A stretch of DNA of 64,000 nt from Altericroceibacterium endophyticum (GCF_009827595.1 NZ_WTYT01000001.1:620001-684000), one strand, 5' to 3'. Shown: positions 44,505 through 54,087, counted from the stretch's first letter. The notes: generated from the sequence alone by a model not told the origin. Made by a program: numbers and translations.

Positions 44505-45602
44505 TCATTTCGCAAGGGATACTTTGCCGCCCGCATGGCGCACAAGCAATCCCGCAATCTCTAATTCCAGCAATGCGAGCTGGATGGCCGCCACATTCTC
44601 ACCGCTTTGGCGGATCAGTTCATCAACCGCGATGGGCGCCTGAGTGAGCAATCCGGCTATATCCGCGCTTTCAGCGGTATCTTCCGCTGCTTCTTCAAAA
44701 TTATAATTCTGCTGCGATGTAACATCGTGAAAACTGGACCGCGGTGCGCCTTCGAAACCGCTTAGGAGTTCCAACACGTCGTCGGCTGATTGCACCAGAA
44801 TTGCGCCATCACGGATCAACTGATTGCACCCCTGACTGCGTGCATCCAGCGGCGATCCGGGGATTGCCATAATTTCCCGCCCCGCTTCTCCCGCAAGCCG
44901 CGCCGTGATCAGCGACCCGGAACGCGGTGCGGCCTCCACCACCAATGTGCCAGCTGCCAGACCAGCTATGATGCGGTTACGGCTCGGAAAATGGCTGCCA
45001 CGTGGCTCGGTTCCCGGCGGTTGTTCCGCCAGCAGCAATCCGCCTTCCGCAATTTGCTCTTGCAATTCAGCATGTTGCGTAGGGTATGCAATGTCGATTC
45101 CACTGGCGATGACGCCGATCGTCGCAGGCAACGCGCCCTGATGGGCAGCGCCATCAATTCCACGCGCCAGGCCCGACACCACCACATGTCCTGCATCCGA
45201 GATCGAATGGGCAAATTCGCGCGCCAGCTTGATCGCGGCGGCCGAGGCATTACGCGCCCCGACCACAGCCACACAGGGCTTTGCAGCCAGAGCCATATCG
45301 CCGCGATAGAGCAGGATTGGCGGCGCCCCCTCTATCTGTGCCAGCAATTCAGGATAATCAGGCGCGTCATGAAACAGATATCGCGCACCTGCCCGTTTTG
45401 CGGCCTGAACCTCCTGCTCAATGCGCGCAACAGAAGCCGCGCGATAAGGCTTGCCGCCACGCCGCGCGAGATCGGGCAGTGCCTCTATCGCCGCATGCGC
45501 CGTGCCAAAACGCCCGAGCAATTTCTGGTAGCTGACCGGGCCAATATTCGGTGATCGCAAGAGCCGAATGCGCGCAAAGGCCTCCTGCTGATCAAGGCTC
45601 AT
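44505..45602 (-). CDS. dprA: DNA-processing protein DprA
   Basis: A 365-residue protein that binds incoming single-stranded DNA and loads RecA in transformation. A SAM-like N-terminal domain (about 1-65) is followed by the Rossmann-like DprA core with CVAVVGARNASAAAIKLARE, VSGLARGIDGAAHQGAL and RGSHFPSRNRIIAGLAAG. A winged-helix DML1-like domain ends the protein. The start is ATG at 45602, overlapping the plsY stop. The frame remains open to 46208 through plsY in another phase, but that part is a shadow. Confidence 0.93.
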   Translation of the reverse strand: MSLDQQEAFARIRLLRSPNIGPVSYQKLLGRFGTAHAAIEALPDLARRGGKPYRAASVARIEQEVQAAKRAGARYLFHDAPDYPELLAQIEGAPPILLYRGDMALAAKPCVAVVGARNASAAAIKLAREFAHSISDAGHVVVSGLARGIDGAAHQGALPATIGVIASGIDIAYPTQHAELQEQIAEGGLLLAEQPPGTEPRGSHFPSRNRIIAGLAAGTLVVEAAPRSGSLITARLAGEAGREIMAIPGSPLDARSQGCNQLIRDGAILVQSADDVLELLSGFEGAPRSSFHDVTSQQNYNFEEAAEDTAESADIAGLLTQAPIAVDELIRQSGENVAAIQLALLELEIAGLLVRHAGGKVSLAK

Positions 45603-46192
45603 TTTGCTGACCCTATTCTGGGTTCCGTCCCTGCTTTCAACCGGCTGATATTCGCGCGGTGAAGCACCAGAATAAGCGCCGCGATCGCAATCAGAAACGG
45701 CAGCAGATCCCAGCGTTGCAGCGCAATCGCCATCACCGGTGCGGCAATCGCCGCACTCATCCCGGCAAGTGAACTGATGCGGGTGAAATAAAGCAGTCCG
45801 ATCCAGATAGCGGCATAGGCAAGGCCGAAAGGCCAACCAAGGCCGAAGCATACACCCGCAGTGGTGGCCACGCCCTTGCCGCCCCGGAACTTCAACCAGA
45901 CAGGGAAACAGTGCCCGATGACCGCACCCAATGCAGCGAAACCGGCGGTTTGCGGAAACAATATCCATGCCAGATAGACCGGCAGCCAGCCCTTGAGCAG
46001 ATCCAGCAACAATGTCGCTGCGGCCAGTTTCTTGCTCCCGGTGCGCAGCACATTGGTGGCGCCAATATTGCCGCTGCCAATCTGTCGCACATCGCCCTTG
46101 CCCGCAGCAAAGGCGAGCAGGAGGCCAAAGGGAATCGATCCCAGCACATATCCCAGCAAACCGGCCAGGAGGGCATCCAGCCCATTCATCAT
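45599..46192 (-). CDS. plsY: Glycerol-3-phosphate acyltransferase PlsY
   Basis: A 197-residue inner-membrane enzyme using acyl-phosphate to make lysophosphatidic acid from glycerol-3-phosphate. Motifs visible: GSIPFG (motif 1), GSGNIGATNVLRTGSKK (phosphate loop), FRGGKGVATTAGV. Five or so hydrophobic segments fit. GGGGG lies five bases ahead of the ATG at 46192. A TTG at 46204 would add four residues. The stop overlaps the dprA start, so plsY-dprA is one transcript. Confidence 0.93.
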   Translation of the reverse strand: MMNGLDALLAGLLGYVLGSIPFGLLLAFAAGKGDVRQIGSGNIGATNVLRTGSKKLAAATLLLDLLKGWLPVYLAWILFPQTAGFAALGAVIGHCFPVWLKFRGGKGVATTAGVCFGLGWPFGLAYAAIWIGLLYFTRISSLAGMSAAIAAPVMAIALQRWDLLPFLIAIAALILVLHRANISRLKAGTEPRIGSAK

Positions 46193-46287
46193 CGCATCCC
46201 CCAATCACAAATCAGACACGGCATAGCTATACCGGCCCCTCTCCATAGCGCGTCACTTGCAATTCCGCAGGGGTAAAATATGCCGAA

Positions 46288-47094
46288 ATGGATATGAACA
46301 CAGATCCCTCTTCGCCGTTGCTGTTATTCGATTCGGGTGTGGGCGGCCTGTCCGTCCTTGCTGAAATCCGCAGGTTGATGCCGGATGCGCCGGTCATTTA
46401 CGCGGCGGACACTGCCGCATTGCCCTATGGCGAGAAGACCGAGGAACAGATCGCCGCGCGCGTCCCGGCACTGCTGGGCAGACTGGTGGAACGCTATCGT
46501 CCCAGATTGATCACCATCGCCTGCAACACCGCATCCACCATCGCCTTGCCTGCCGTGCGTGAAGCTCTGGATCTGCCCATTGTGGGCACCGTGCCGGCGA
46601 TTAAACCCGCTGCCGCGCTCACCCGTGCCGGCGCAATCGGATTGCTCGGCACAGCGGCGACTATCCGCCAAGCCTATGTCGACAATCTTGAGCACGAATT
46701 CGCGCAAGGCAAACAGCTTATCCGCTACGCCGCCCCCGCCCTTGTCGCAGCCGCCGAAGCAAAACTGCGCGGGGAGACACCCGATCCTGCGATCTTCGCA
46801 GAAGCGGCACAGGGGCTGCGCGATAGGGCCGGCAATCATGAAATTGATACCGTCGTCTTGGCTTGCACGCATTTCCCATTGGTCGAAGCCGAACTCGGTC
46901 ACGCTCTTGGACAAAATGTCCAGTTCGTCCATGGCGCCGCGGGCATCGCGCGGCGTGTGGCGCATCTGACGAAAGGGCAGGAATTCCTCAGAAAGTCACC
47001 GGATTCTGCGCTTTTCACGGGCAAGGAAGAGGATGTAGACGACTTGCTGCCAGCACTGCGGCAGTACGGCATCGATCACATTGATCGCATTTAA
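46288..47094 (+). CDS. murI: Glutamate racemase
   Basis: A 268-residue cofactor-independent racemase supplying D-glutamate for peptidoglycan. The first acid site is LFDSGVGGLSV (Asp15, Ser16), the two catalytic cysteines are in ACNTASTIALP and LACTHFPLVE, and a glycine-rich GLLGTAATIR segment lies between. Length is standard. It is divergent from plsY with about 96 bases between starts; no local regulator is seen. Confidence 0.95.
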   Translation: MDMNTDPSSPLLLFDSGVGGLSVLAEIRRLMPDAPVIYAADTAALPYGEKTEEQIAARVPALLGRLVERYRPRLITIACNTASTIALPAVREALDLPIVGTVPAIKPAAALTRAGAIGLLGTAATIRQAYVDNLEHEFAQGKQLIRYAAPALVAAAEAKLRGETPDPAIFAEAAQGLRDRAGNHEIDTVVLACTHFPLVEAELGHALGQNVQFVHGAAGIARRVAHLTKGQEFLRKSPDSALFTGKEEDVDDLLPALRQYGIDHIDRI

Positions 47095-47214
47095 TGCGAA
47101 CCTCTCGCAAACTCTTGACTTTTAACCCGCTGTCGATGCGCGTAAGGCCCAGCTAAACCTTGCCGTAGGGGGATAACTGGCCCCCACAAAGCGGCGCAGC
47201 ACGGACCGGTTGTT

Positions 47215-48429
47215 TTGAACTACGACCAAATATTCGACCAAGCGATTGACCGCCTCCATTCGGAGGGGCGTTACCGCGTGTTCATCGACATATTGCGCAA
47301 TAAGGGTGCCTATCCCAATGCGCGGTGTTTCGCCGGCCATAACGGCCCGAAACCGATCACCGTCTGGTGTTCCAACGATTACCTCGCCATGGGGCAGCAC
47401 CCCAAGGTGATTGGTGCGATGGAAGAGGCACTGCACGATGTTGGTGCCGGTTCCGGCGGCACGCGCAATATCGGCGGCAACACCCATTATCACATCCAGC
47501 TGGAGCAGGAACTGGCGGATCTCCATGACAAGGAATCCGCGCTGCTGTTTACGAGCGGATATGTGTCGAATGATGCGACGCTGTCCACGCTGGCCAAATT
47601 GCTGCCCGGCTGCATCATCTTTTCGGATGAACTGAACCACGCCAGCATGATCGCCGGGATTCGTAACTCCGGCTGTGAAAAGCGGGTGTTCCGTCACAAT
47701 GACGTGGAGCATCTGGAAGAGCTTCTGGCTGCTGAAAGCCCCGATGTTCCCAAGCTGATCGCCTTTGAAAGCGTCTATTCGATGGATGGCGACGTTGCTC
47801 CTATCCATGCGATTTGCGATCTGGCCGAAAAGTACAACGCGCTCACCTATCTTGATGAGGTTCACGCGGTTGGCATGTATGGTGCGCGCGGTGGCGGCAT
47901 CTCCGAACGCGATGATGCGGCGCACAGACTCAACCTGATTGAAGGTACGCTGGGCAAGGCGTTTGGCGTGATGGGCGGTTATGTCGCTGCCGATAAGAAG
48001 ATCATCGATGTGATCCGTTCCTATGCCCCCGGCTTTATCTTCACGACCTCGCTCAGCCCCGTTCTGGTGGCAGGCGTTCTGGCATCTGTCCGCCATCTGA
48101 AATCCTGCTCTGAAGAACGCGACGCGCAACAAGCCAGCGCCGCCAGACTGAAAGCGATGATGCGCGAAGCCGGACTGCCGGTGATGGATTCCACCACCCA
48201 TATCGTGCCTTTGATGGTGGGCGATCCGGTGAAGGCCAAGCGAATCAGCGATATTCTGCTGGCCGAATATGGTGCCTATGTGCAGCCTATCAATTTCCCC
48301 ACCGTGCCGCGCGGTACGGAGCGGCTCCGCTTCACCCCCGGCCCTGCTCATACGGAAGAAATGATGCAGGAACTCACCAATGCTCTGGTTGAGGTGTGGG
48401 ACCGGCTGGAAATTAAGCTGGCCGCCTGA
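47215..48429 (+). CDS. hemA: 5-Aminolevulinate synthase (C4 pathway)
   Basis: A 404-residue PLP enzyme that joins glycine and succinyl-CoA, the alphaproteobacterial entry to haem and cobalamin synthesis. The PLP lysine is Lys248 in [29 protein letters not shown] and [14 protein letters not shown] are the usual substrate-site stretches, and [15 protein letters not shown] has the pyridine-N aspartate. The start is TTG at 47215; no ATG is available in family-like sequence further upstream. A terminator hairpin follows the gene. Confidence 0.96.
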   Translation: MNYDQIFDQAIDRLHSEGRYRVFIDILRNKGAYPNARCFAGHNGPKPITVWCSNDYLAMGQHPKVIGAMEEALHDVGAGSGGTRNIGGNTHYHIQLEQELADLHDKESALLFTSGYVSNDATLSTLAKLLPGCIIFSDELNHASMIAGIRNSGCEKRVFRHNDVEHLEELLAAESPDVPKLIAFESVYSMDGDVAPIHAICDLAEKYNALTYLDEVHAVGMYGARGGGISERDDAAHRLNLIEGTLGKAFGVMGGYVAADKKIIDVIRSYAPGFIFTTSLSPVLVAGVLASVRHLKSCSEERDAQQASAARLKAMMREAGLPVMDSTTHIVPLMVGDPVKAKRISDILLAEYGAYVQPINFPTVPRGTERLRFTPGPAHTEEMMQELTNALVEVWDRLEIKLAA

Positions 48430-48457
48430 CGATAGCCCGCTCTTCATGAATTAATAG

Positions 48458-48492
48458 AAAGCCCCCGCAGCCTTCCGCTTCGGGGGCTTTTC
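48458..48492 (+). terminator. Terminator of hemA
   Basis: A perfect ten-base stem (AAAGCCCCCG with CGGGGGCTTT) with a 13-base loop, followed by TT. It lies 28 bases past the hemA stop. Confidence 0.85.
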
Positions 48493-48584
48493 CTTGCTCC
48501 GGTAAATTATATTGCGCACAATATATTGGCAGGCGAAACAGATCGCCACTTGGTGCGTATTAGCTGTGAAAGCAGGAGAGACTG

Positions 48585-49358
48585 ATGAGCGAGACTATCA
48601 CCCGTATCGATGAGAATTTCTGGAATATACGCGGCAAATTCAAGATTGCCGGAATGCTCGATGTCGGAACGCAGGCCTCTCTCATCCGCCTGCCTAGCGG
48701 TAAATTTCTCTTCCTCGATTCCTACAGCCTGACACCGGATATGCAGCGGGAAATCTATTCGCTGACCGAGGGCGGAAAAGCGGTGGAGGCCATTCTCAAC
48801 CTGCATCCTTTCCACACGCTGCATTGCGATACGATGGCAGCCATGTTCCCGCAGGCGAAGCTTTATGGCTCCGCACGGCACAAGCGCAAATGCCCCGACC
48901 TGAAATGGGAAACGCCTCATGTGGAATCGCAGGAAGTCTGCGATCTGTATGGGGATGTGCTGGACTTTACCCTGCCGCGCGGTGTGGATTACATCTCCGA
49001 TGACGAGAATGTGCATTTTTCGTCGCTGATGGCCTATCACAAACCGTCGCGTACCATTCACGTGGATGACACGCTGACCTATTTTGATCTGCCCAAACCG
49101 ATCAGCCTGATACTGCCCTCACCCAAAATCGGCTTCCACCCCACTTTGGCAAAAGCGCTGGAGCAACGTCCCGGTGCCGCGCGTGACTTCCTGAACTGGG
49201 CCCAGGATATGGCCAAATCCTGGCATGATGCGACCACCATCTGCGCGGCCCATTCCGGCATTGCGAAAATCGAACCGGAGTCGTTCCCGCAGAAGATTTC
49301 CGAAGCGCTGGAGAAATTGCAAGGCAAGCTGGAAAAGCATCGCGCCAAATTTGGCTGA
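48585..49358 (+). CDS. Metallo-beta-lactamase-fold-like protein, function unknown
   Basis: A 257-residue protein beginning MSETITRIDENFWNIRGKFK. Strands typical of the metallo-beta-lactamase fold can be followed (SLIRLPSGKFLFLDSY; AILNLHPFHTLHCDTM; PQAKLYGSARHKRKC). The metal motif is HPFHTLHCD rather than the usual HxHxDH, so zinc binding is uncertain. The later AYHKPSRTIHVDDTLTYFD carries a histidine and aspartates. It resembles conserved hypothetical DUF4336-type proteins, but the match is by eye. No operon partner is evident: the gap to the next gene is 106 bases. Confidence 0.75.
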   Translation: MSETITRIDENFWNIRGKFKIAGMLDVGTQASLIRLPSGKFLFLDSYSLTPDMQREIYSLTEGGKAVEAILNLHPFHTLHCDTMAAMFPQAKLYGSARHKRKCPDLKWETPHVESQEVCDLYGDVLDFTLPRGVDYISDDENVHFSSLMAYHKPSRTIHVDDTLTYFDLPKPISLILPSPKIGFHPTLAKALEQRPGAARDFLNWAQDMAKSWHDATTICAAHSGIAKIEPESFPQKISEALEKLQGKLEKHRAKFG

Positions 49359-49464
49359 CGCTATGTCAGATTAAATCCTGCATCCATGTCGAATTGCGTT
49401 ACGGTCAGACGTCTTTAGGTTGAATTGGTGGCAACAGGGCCATCACTTCAATGGAGTGACTGAC

Positions 49465-49803
49465 ATGAAATACGCCCTTCTGATCCATGAAGACCATGCA
49501 GCCTATCAGAGCGAAAATGACCTGCATGCCGTGATGGAACAGCATGCCCGGCTTGTCGAAAGCCTGGGCGACACGCTGCTCGCCGCAGAGGGACTGCGCG
49601 ATCAGAGCACCACCACGACATTGCGCCGTGATGGGGACACGGTCGATTTCCATGATGGCCCCTTTGCCGAAGCACGCGAGCAATTGGGCGGGATCTACAT
49701 CATTGAGGTGGAAAGCCTCGATGAGGCCATGGATGTCGCGCGACAAATTCCGATGATCAGCAAGGGCGCTGTCGAAATCAGGCCTTGCGAGAGTGAAGGC
49801 TAA
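49465..49803 (+). CDS. YCII/DGPF domain protein
   Basis: A 112-residue protein MKYALLIHEDHAAYQSENDL..., with the DGPF signature DFHDGPFAEAREQLGGIYIIE. DGPF/YCII proteins of unknown biochemical activity are genetically tied to ECF42-type sigma factors, often in multiple copies. Here there is a single copy. The start at 49465 gives a normal N-terminus; an in-frame codon 15 residues upstream gives no improvement. The last 11 bases overlap the sigma factor gene, a strong sign of a joint unit. Confidence 0.9.
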   Translation: MKYALLIHEDHAAYQSENDLHAVMEQHARLVESLGDTLLAAEGLRDQSTTTTLRRDGDTVDFHDGPFAEAREQLGGIYIIEVESLDEAMDVARQIPMISKGAVEIRPCESEG

Positions 49804-51076
49804 AACCCCGGAGGTGGCACCGCAGGCAGGCATGATGACAAGCAGTCTGGCCGACACGCTCAATCGTCGGCGGTTCGAATTGCTGGCAGCCCTGTCGGCG
49901 CGGTTTCGCGATATCGATCTCGCTGAAGAGGCGCTTTCCGAGGCATGTCTGCGGGCCGTTTCTCAGCCACAACCGCCTTCTGACTGGGCCGCCTGGCTCT
50001 ATCGCACGGCGGTTCACGCAGCCATTGATCAATTACGGCGCCGCCAGCATGCCCGCCGGCACGCGGAGCAGGAGCAGCAACTCAGAGCGGAAAGTGCTGA
50101 TATGGCTGACAGCACAATTCCCGACCGCCGGCTGGCGTTGATCTTTGCCTGCGGCCATCCGGCCATTGACGCCACCAGTCGTGCTGCCTTGATGCTCTCC
50201 GTCGTTTGCGGTCTGACCGCTGCGCAAATTGCTACGGCATTCCTGATCCCTGCCTCGACTATCGCACAGCGTCTGACCCGCGCGAAGCGCAAGCTTAGCG
50301 GCGCTGGCATAATATTCGAGATTCCGGGGCAGAAATTCTGGCCTGAACGGTTGAACGCGGTGCTGTCGACTCTTGAAGTGGCCTATATCCGATCAACCCC
50401 CGGAGTGCCGGCCTCAGAAGCCGGTCCCATACACGCCAATCAGATTATCGAACTGGCCGATCTGGTGAGCACCCTCCTGCCAGAGGAATCTGATGCCCAT
50501 GCAGTGAGTGCGACACTCAATTTCTCGGAAGCCAGACGCAGAGCAAAAGCTGATTGCCACGGGAATATGGTCCCACTGGACCAGCAGGCACCCGAAGATT
50601 GGGATCAGGGCCTGATCGCTGTAGCGCGCCGCAAACTTGAACGCGCTGAACGGATCAGTCGCACCCCGGCTGCAAAGGCACCAACAGCCCGGCACCCTTC
50701 TCCGCGTCTCATCAAGGCGCAGCTGCAACGTTGCTGGTGCGAGCGCCTTTCGCTGCATGCCCCAGCCCCGTGGGAAGCCGTGCTGCAGCTCTATGATCAA
50801 TTGGTGGCGATAGAGGACAGCCCCTTTACGCGGCTGAACCGTGCCGTGGCTCTTGGTGAAGTAGAGGGTGCCGCTGCTGCACTGTCAGAGCTGAACCAGC
50901 TCTCTGCAGACAGGATGAGCCAGTTTGCGCCCTATCACGCTGTGCATGCGGCCATGCTGGCCAAAACGGGGGAAACGTCTCAGGCGATCGCAGCCTATGA
51001 CAGGGCAATCACTCTGACGGAAGATCAGACCGAGCGCAGCTTCCTTGAAAAGCAGCGCTCGGAACTCGATCGTTAA
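49793..51076 (+). CDS. ECF42-type RNA polymerase sigma factor with long C-terminal extension
   Basis: A 427-residue extracytoplasmic-function sigma factor. Region 2 lies around residues 28-90 (DIDLAEEALSEACLRAV, DWAAWLYRTAVHAAID), and region 4 around 125-175 (SVVCGLTAAQIATAFLIPAS, then QRLTRAKRKL). The remaining 250 residues form a TPR-like extension (LNRAVALGEVEGAAAALSE), which in this group controls activity in place of a separate anti-sigma factor. The GTG start at 49793 overlaps the DGPF gene. No anti-sigma gene is nearby. Its stop overlaps the stop of the convergent decarboxylase gene by four bases. Confidence 0.9.
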   Translation: MKAKTPEVAPQAGMMTSSLADTLNRRRFELLAALSARFRDIDLAEEALSEACLRAVSQPQPPSDWAAWLYRTAVHAAIDQLRRRQHARRHAEQEQQLRAESADMADSTIPDRRLALIFACGHPAIDATSRAALMLSVVCGLTAAQIATAFLIPASTIAQRLTRAKRKLSGAGIIFEIPGQKFWPERLNAVLSTLEVAYIRSTPGVPASEAGPIHANQIIELADLVSTLLPEESDAHAVSATLNFSEARRRAKADCHGNMVPLDQQAPEDWDQGLIAVARRKLERAERISRTPAAKAPTARHPSPRLIKAQLQRCWCERLSLHAPAPWEAVLQLYDQLVAIEDSPFTRLNRAVALGEVEGAAAALSELNQLSADRMSQFAPYHAVHAAMLAKTGETSQAIAAYDRAITLTEDQTERSFLEKQRSELDR

Positions 51077-52278
51077 CGCAGGCTCACCACATTGTCGCTT
51101 TCGCGCGGATCCGGCCGATCACCGCGATAAAGGCTTGCCATCGGCTCATTGGCGACATTGATACATTCAGCAGCGCCAAAGCCATTAAAGGCTGTCTTCA
51201 TCGCCGCGCCATAGGCGCCGAGCATACCGACTTCGATATAATCGCCGGCCTGAATGTCAGCCGGAAGCATGAAAGGACCTTTCATGAAATCGGCATCGTC
51301 ACATGTCGGCCCGTAAAACGAGAATTCTTCCAACGCTTCGGTCAGATCATCTTCCAGCGCTTCCACCGGAAAACGCCATGCAACATGCGCTGCATCGAAC
51401 AAGGCACCATAGGCACCATCATTGATATACAGCTCATCGCCGCGGCGCTTTTCAACCTTGACGATCAGCGAGCTATATTCCGCGCACAGCGCACGGCCCG
51501 GCTCGCACCACAGCTCAGCCGAATAGGAAATCGGCAGATTTTCGAAATGGCGGTGAATGATGCCGAAATAATCTTCCAGTGGCGGCGGCTCCATCCCCGG
51601 ATAGGAACTGGGGAACCCGCCCCCGACATCCACGATGTCGACAGTCACGGCAGCTTCGGCAATCGCCGCACGTACCCGCTCCAATGCCTGAACATAGGCG
51701 AACGGGGTCATCGCCTGACTGCCGACGTGGAAGCAGATACCGAGCGCGTCACAATGCTGGCGCGTTGCCTGCAGAAGCGGTGCGGCATCGGCAAGATCGA
51801 TCCCGAATTTCGACGCCAGCGAGAGCTCGGAATAATCGGAGGATACACGCAGTCGCACCAGCAGGTTCAGATCATCGGCCTGCGTGCCATCATCGGCGGT
51901 GGTCGCTTCGACAATCTTCTCCAGCTCTTCCATCGTGTCGAGGCTGAAGGTTGTGACGCCATGCTGGTGATAGGCTTCGGCAATGGCGCGTTTGGTCTTC
52001 ACCGGATGCATGAAGCACAAGGTTGCCTCTGGCAAAACAGAGCGCACCATGCGCACTTCAGCAATCGAAGCGACATCATAATGCGTCACGCCAGAATCCC
52101 ACAGGATTCGCACGAGATCAGGTGAAGGGTTCGCCTTCACTGCATACAGCGATTTTCCGGGAAATTTCTGCGCGAAGAACCGAGCCGCCCGAGCCGCCGC
52201 ATGCGGGCGATTCAGGATGACGGGTTCATCCGGCGAAAGATCGCGAACTACAGCCGAGGCGTTAGGGTAAATGTGCAA
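51073..52278 (-). CDS. Ornithine/lysine decarboxylase, alanine-racemase fold
   Basis: A 401-residue PLP enzyme of fold type III. The Schiff-base lysine is Lys48 in LYAVKANPSPDLVRIL. HVGSQAMTP, DVGGGFPSSYPG, CEPGRALCAEYS, and the active-site GPTCDDADFM are all there. It should make putrescine from ornithine, or cadaverine from lysine. Putrescine feeds the carboxyspermidine enzymes encoded next to it. A TTG at 52278 gives MHIYPNAS and follows GGGGG; the open frame to 52374 adds 32 residues without family character. Start is uncertain. Confidence 0.9.
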   Translation of the reverse strand: MHIYPNASAVVRDLSPDEPVILNRPHAAARAARFFAQKFPGKSLYAVKANPSPDLVRILWDSGVTHYDVASIAEVRMVRSVLPEATLCFMHPVKTKRAIAEAYHQHGVTTFSLDTMEELEKIVEATTADDGTQADDLNLLVRLRVSSDYSELSLASKFGIDLADAAPLLQATRQHCDALGICFHVGSQAMTPFAYVQALERVRAAIAEAAVTVDIVDVGGGFPSSYPGMEPPPLEDYFGIIHRHFENLPISYSAELWCEPGRALCAEYSSLIVKVEKRRGDELYINDGAYGALFDAAHVAWRFPVEALEDDLTEALEEFSFYGPTCDDADFMKGPFMLPADIQAGDYIEVGMLGAYGAAMKTAFNGFGAAECINVANEPMASLYRGDRPDPRESDNVVSLR

Positions 52279-52448
52279 TTCAAGGGACCCCCAAACGGTT
52301 AGTTTCACACATAAGGCTGCCTTGCGGTTAGGAAGTCCCCTTGGGGCAGCAGAGGGCGCGCATATAAGCCTCATGTTTGGACATGCAAGGAGAAATTGCC
52401 TGATACCACCAGACTATCTCCGCGCGCGGTTTCCTGATTTACGCGCGA

Positions 52449-53627
52449 TCAGGAGAGGCGGTTCCGAAAATCCTGATATGTAAAGTTTCGGATCTGCTCC
52501 AGAAAGTCGGTTTCGCTGTCCCACAGCCAGATCGACGGCAGTGGTACACCATTGAAACTGTTGGTTTTTACCATGGAGTAATGCGCCTGATCCAGAAAGG
52601 CGATCCGTTCCCCCGGTTTGCATTCAACCGGCAGCCGATAATCGCCGATCACATCACCGGCGAGGCAGGATGGCCCGCCGAGGCGTACTGGTTCACCAGC
52701 GCCATCTTCATCCTCATGCAGCATCGCCGGACGATAGGGCGCCTCAATCACATCGGGCATGTGGCAGGTTGCAGAAATATCGGTGATGGCGAGCGGCATT
52801 CCGTTATAGTGGGAATCAAGCACCGTGCCCGCCAGAATGCCGGCATCCAGCGCCACGGCTTCACCCGGCTCCATATAGATTTCTGCACCGGTACGTTCCT
52901 GCAAGTCGATGAGGAATTCGACCAGTTCATCGCGCTGATAATCATCGCGGGTGATATGATGCCCCCCGCCCAGATTAATCCAGCGCAGATGGCCGAAATA
53001 CGGCTCTATATAGGGCTCCAACGCTTCCCATGTTCGCACCAGCGGTTCAAAATCCTGCTCACACAATGTGTGCAGATGAATCCCCTGCACCATTTCGAGA
53101 TGCTCATCCTCCAGCTGATCGACCGGAAAGCCGAGCCGCGAATATGGCGCGCAGGGATCATAGCGCGGGACTTCGCCTTCAGCATGGAGCGGATTGAGGC
53201 GCAGACCGACATCGAAATCCATACCCTGCGTCCGAGCATGGGCAATGACTTGAGAACAGCGTTCAATCTGGCCCGGCGTGTTAAAAATCACATGGTCCGA
53301 TATCCGGCAGATTTCCTCCAGCTCATCGGGCTTATAGGCGGCGCAGAATGTCGCGATTTCACCGTCATAATGCTCGGATGCCAGCATGGCTTCCCAAAGG
53401 CCGGATGCGCAGACACCGTCGAGATATTCGCCGATAACCGGCGCCACCGACCACATGGAAAAGGCCTTGAGCGCAGACAGGATCTTGATGCCTGACCGGT
53501 CCCGAACATCTGCAAGTATGCGCAGATTGTCGCGTAATTTCGCAGCATCGACCACAAAGGCGGGACTATCCACCCGATTGAGATCGAACTGAGCGAATGC
53601 TCCCGGGTCACCGGCTTTTGTTTCCAT
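52449..53627 (-). CDS. nspC: Carboxynorspermidine/carboxyspermidine decarboxylase
   Basis: A 392-residue PLP enzyme (fold type III) that decarboxylates carboxyspermidine to spermidine, in the route used in place of S-adenosylmethionine decarboxylase. The lysine is in ILSALKAFSMWS, and HLHTLCEQ, LGGGHHITRDDY and EPGEAVALDAGIL are family residues. The ATG at 53627 (METKAG...) follows AGGA with a six-base spacer; an earlier ATG at 53666 has no ribosome site. The region upstream is shared with a lipoprotein gene. It is upstream of the decarboxylase gene at 51073. Confidence 0.93.
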   Translation of the reverse strand: METKAGDPGAFAQFDLNRVDSPAFVVDAAKLRDNLRILADVRDRSGIKILSALKAFSMWSVAPVIGEYLDGVCASGLWEAMLASEHYDGEIATFCAAYKPDELEEICRISDHVIFNTPGQIERCSQVIAHARTQGMDFDVGLRLNPLHAEGEVPRYDPCAPYSRLGFPVDQLEDEHLEMVQGIHLHTLCEQDFEPLVRTWEALEPYIEPYFGHLRWINLGGGHHITRDDYQRDELVEFLIDLQERTGAEIYMEPGEAVALDAGILAGTVLDSHYNGMPLAITDISATCHMPDVIEAPYRPAMLHEDEDGAGEPVRLGGPSCLAGDVIGDYRLPVECKPGERIAFLDQAHYSMVKTNSFNGVPLPSIWLWDSETDFLEQIRNFTYQDFRNRLS

Positions 53628-53706
53628 CATGCTTCCTGCGCGTTTAGAGGAATTATTCGCCGCCATTTAGGATGGCTTGCAAGCTGCGACAAGCGTCGCC
53701 GCCTGA

Positions 53707-54087
53707 TCAGTCGACACAGATTGCCCGCACCGACTGCCCATCTTCTACTTCAGAATAGCATCCGAATAAGGCGTCATCTTTCTGGCACTGGCCCTTTGTT
53801 TCGCCATTTTCCTGCGGAGTTCCGGTGGCGATGCATTTGCCCTCGCACTCGCTGCTATCGCGGCAGGTTTGCCCGGCATCGACAAAAGGATGGATGCAAA
53901 GTTCAGCCTGCAACCGCCCGCGCCGGTCGACAAAGCCGCCATTCGCCTCACAGGTCGCACGTTCCTCGCTCGACATGTCCGATGTTGGACCGGCAGCTGG
54001 CGATGCTGGGCGCTGATCAGGTTCCGTTGTCGGCGTACAGGCCGCCAGCAGGATGCAGGGAAGCATAGCCAAAAGAGCTGTTTTCAT
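53707..54087 (-). CDS. Cysteine-rich lipoprotein, function unknown
   Basis: A 126-residue lipoprotein: signal sequence MKTALLAMLPCILLAAC with the lipidated Cys17, then a proline-rich linker. The mature part has eight further cysteines (ATCEANGG, ELCIHPF, QTCRDSSECEGKC, GQCQ, FGCYSE, ICVD), enough for four disulfides. QTCRDSSECEGKC looks like a small EB/EGF-like knot, though the homology is not established. It sits between nspC and the carboxyspermidine dehydrogenase gene on the same strand but has no obvious metabolic role. Function unknown. Confidence 0.82.
   Translation of the reverse strand: MKTALLAMLPCILLAACTPTTEPDQRPASPAAGPTSDMSSEERATCEANGGFVDRRGRLQAELCIHPFVDAGQTCRDSSECEGKCIATGTPQENGETKGQCQKDDALFGCYSEVEDGQSVRAICVD

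Noticed and set aside
44505-46208. A 567-residue fused protein of DprA plus an upstream part
   Set aside because: The upstream 200 residues are plsY read in another phase. DprA starts at ATG 45602.
47122-48447. Minus-strand open frame of 441 codons opposite hemA
   Set aside because: Shadow of hemA; no motifs, and it crosses the hemA terminator side.
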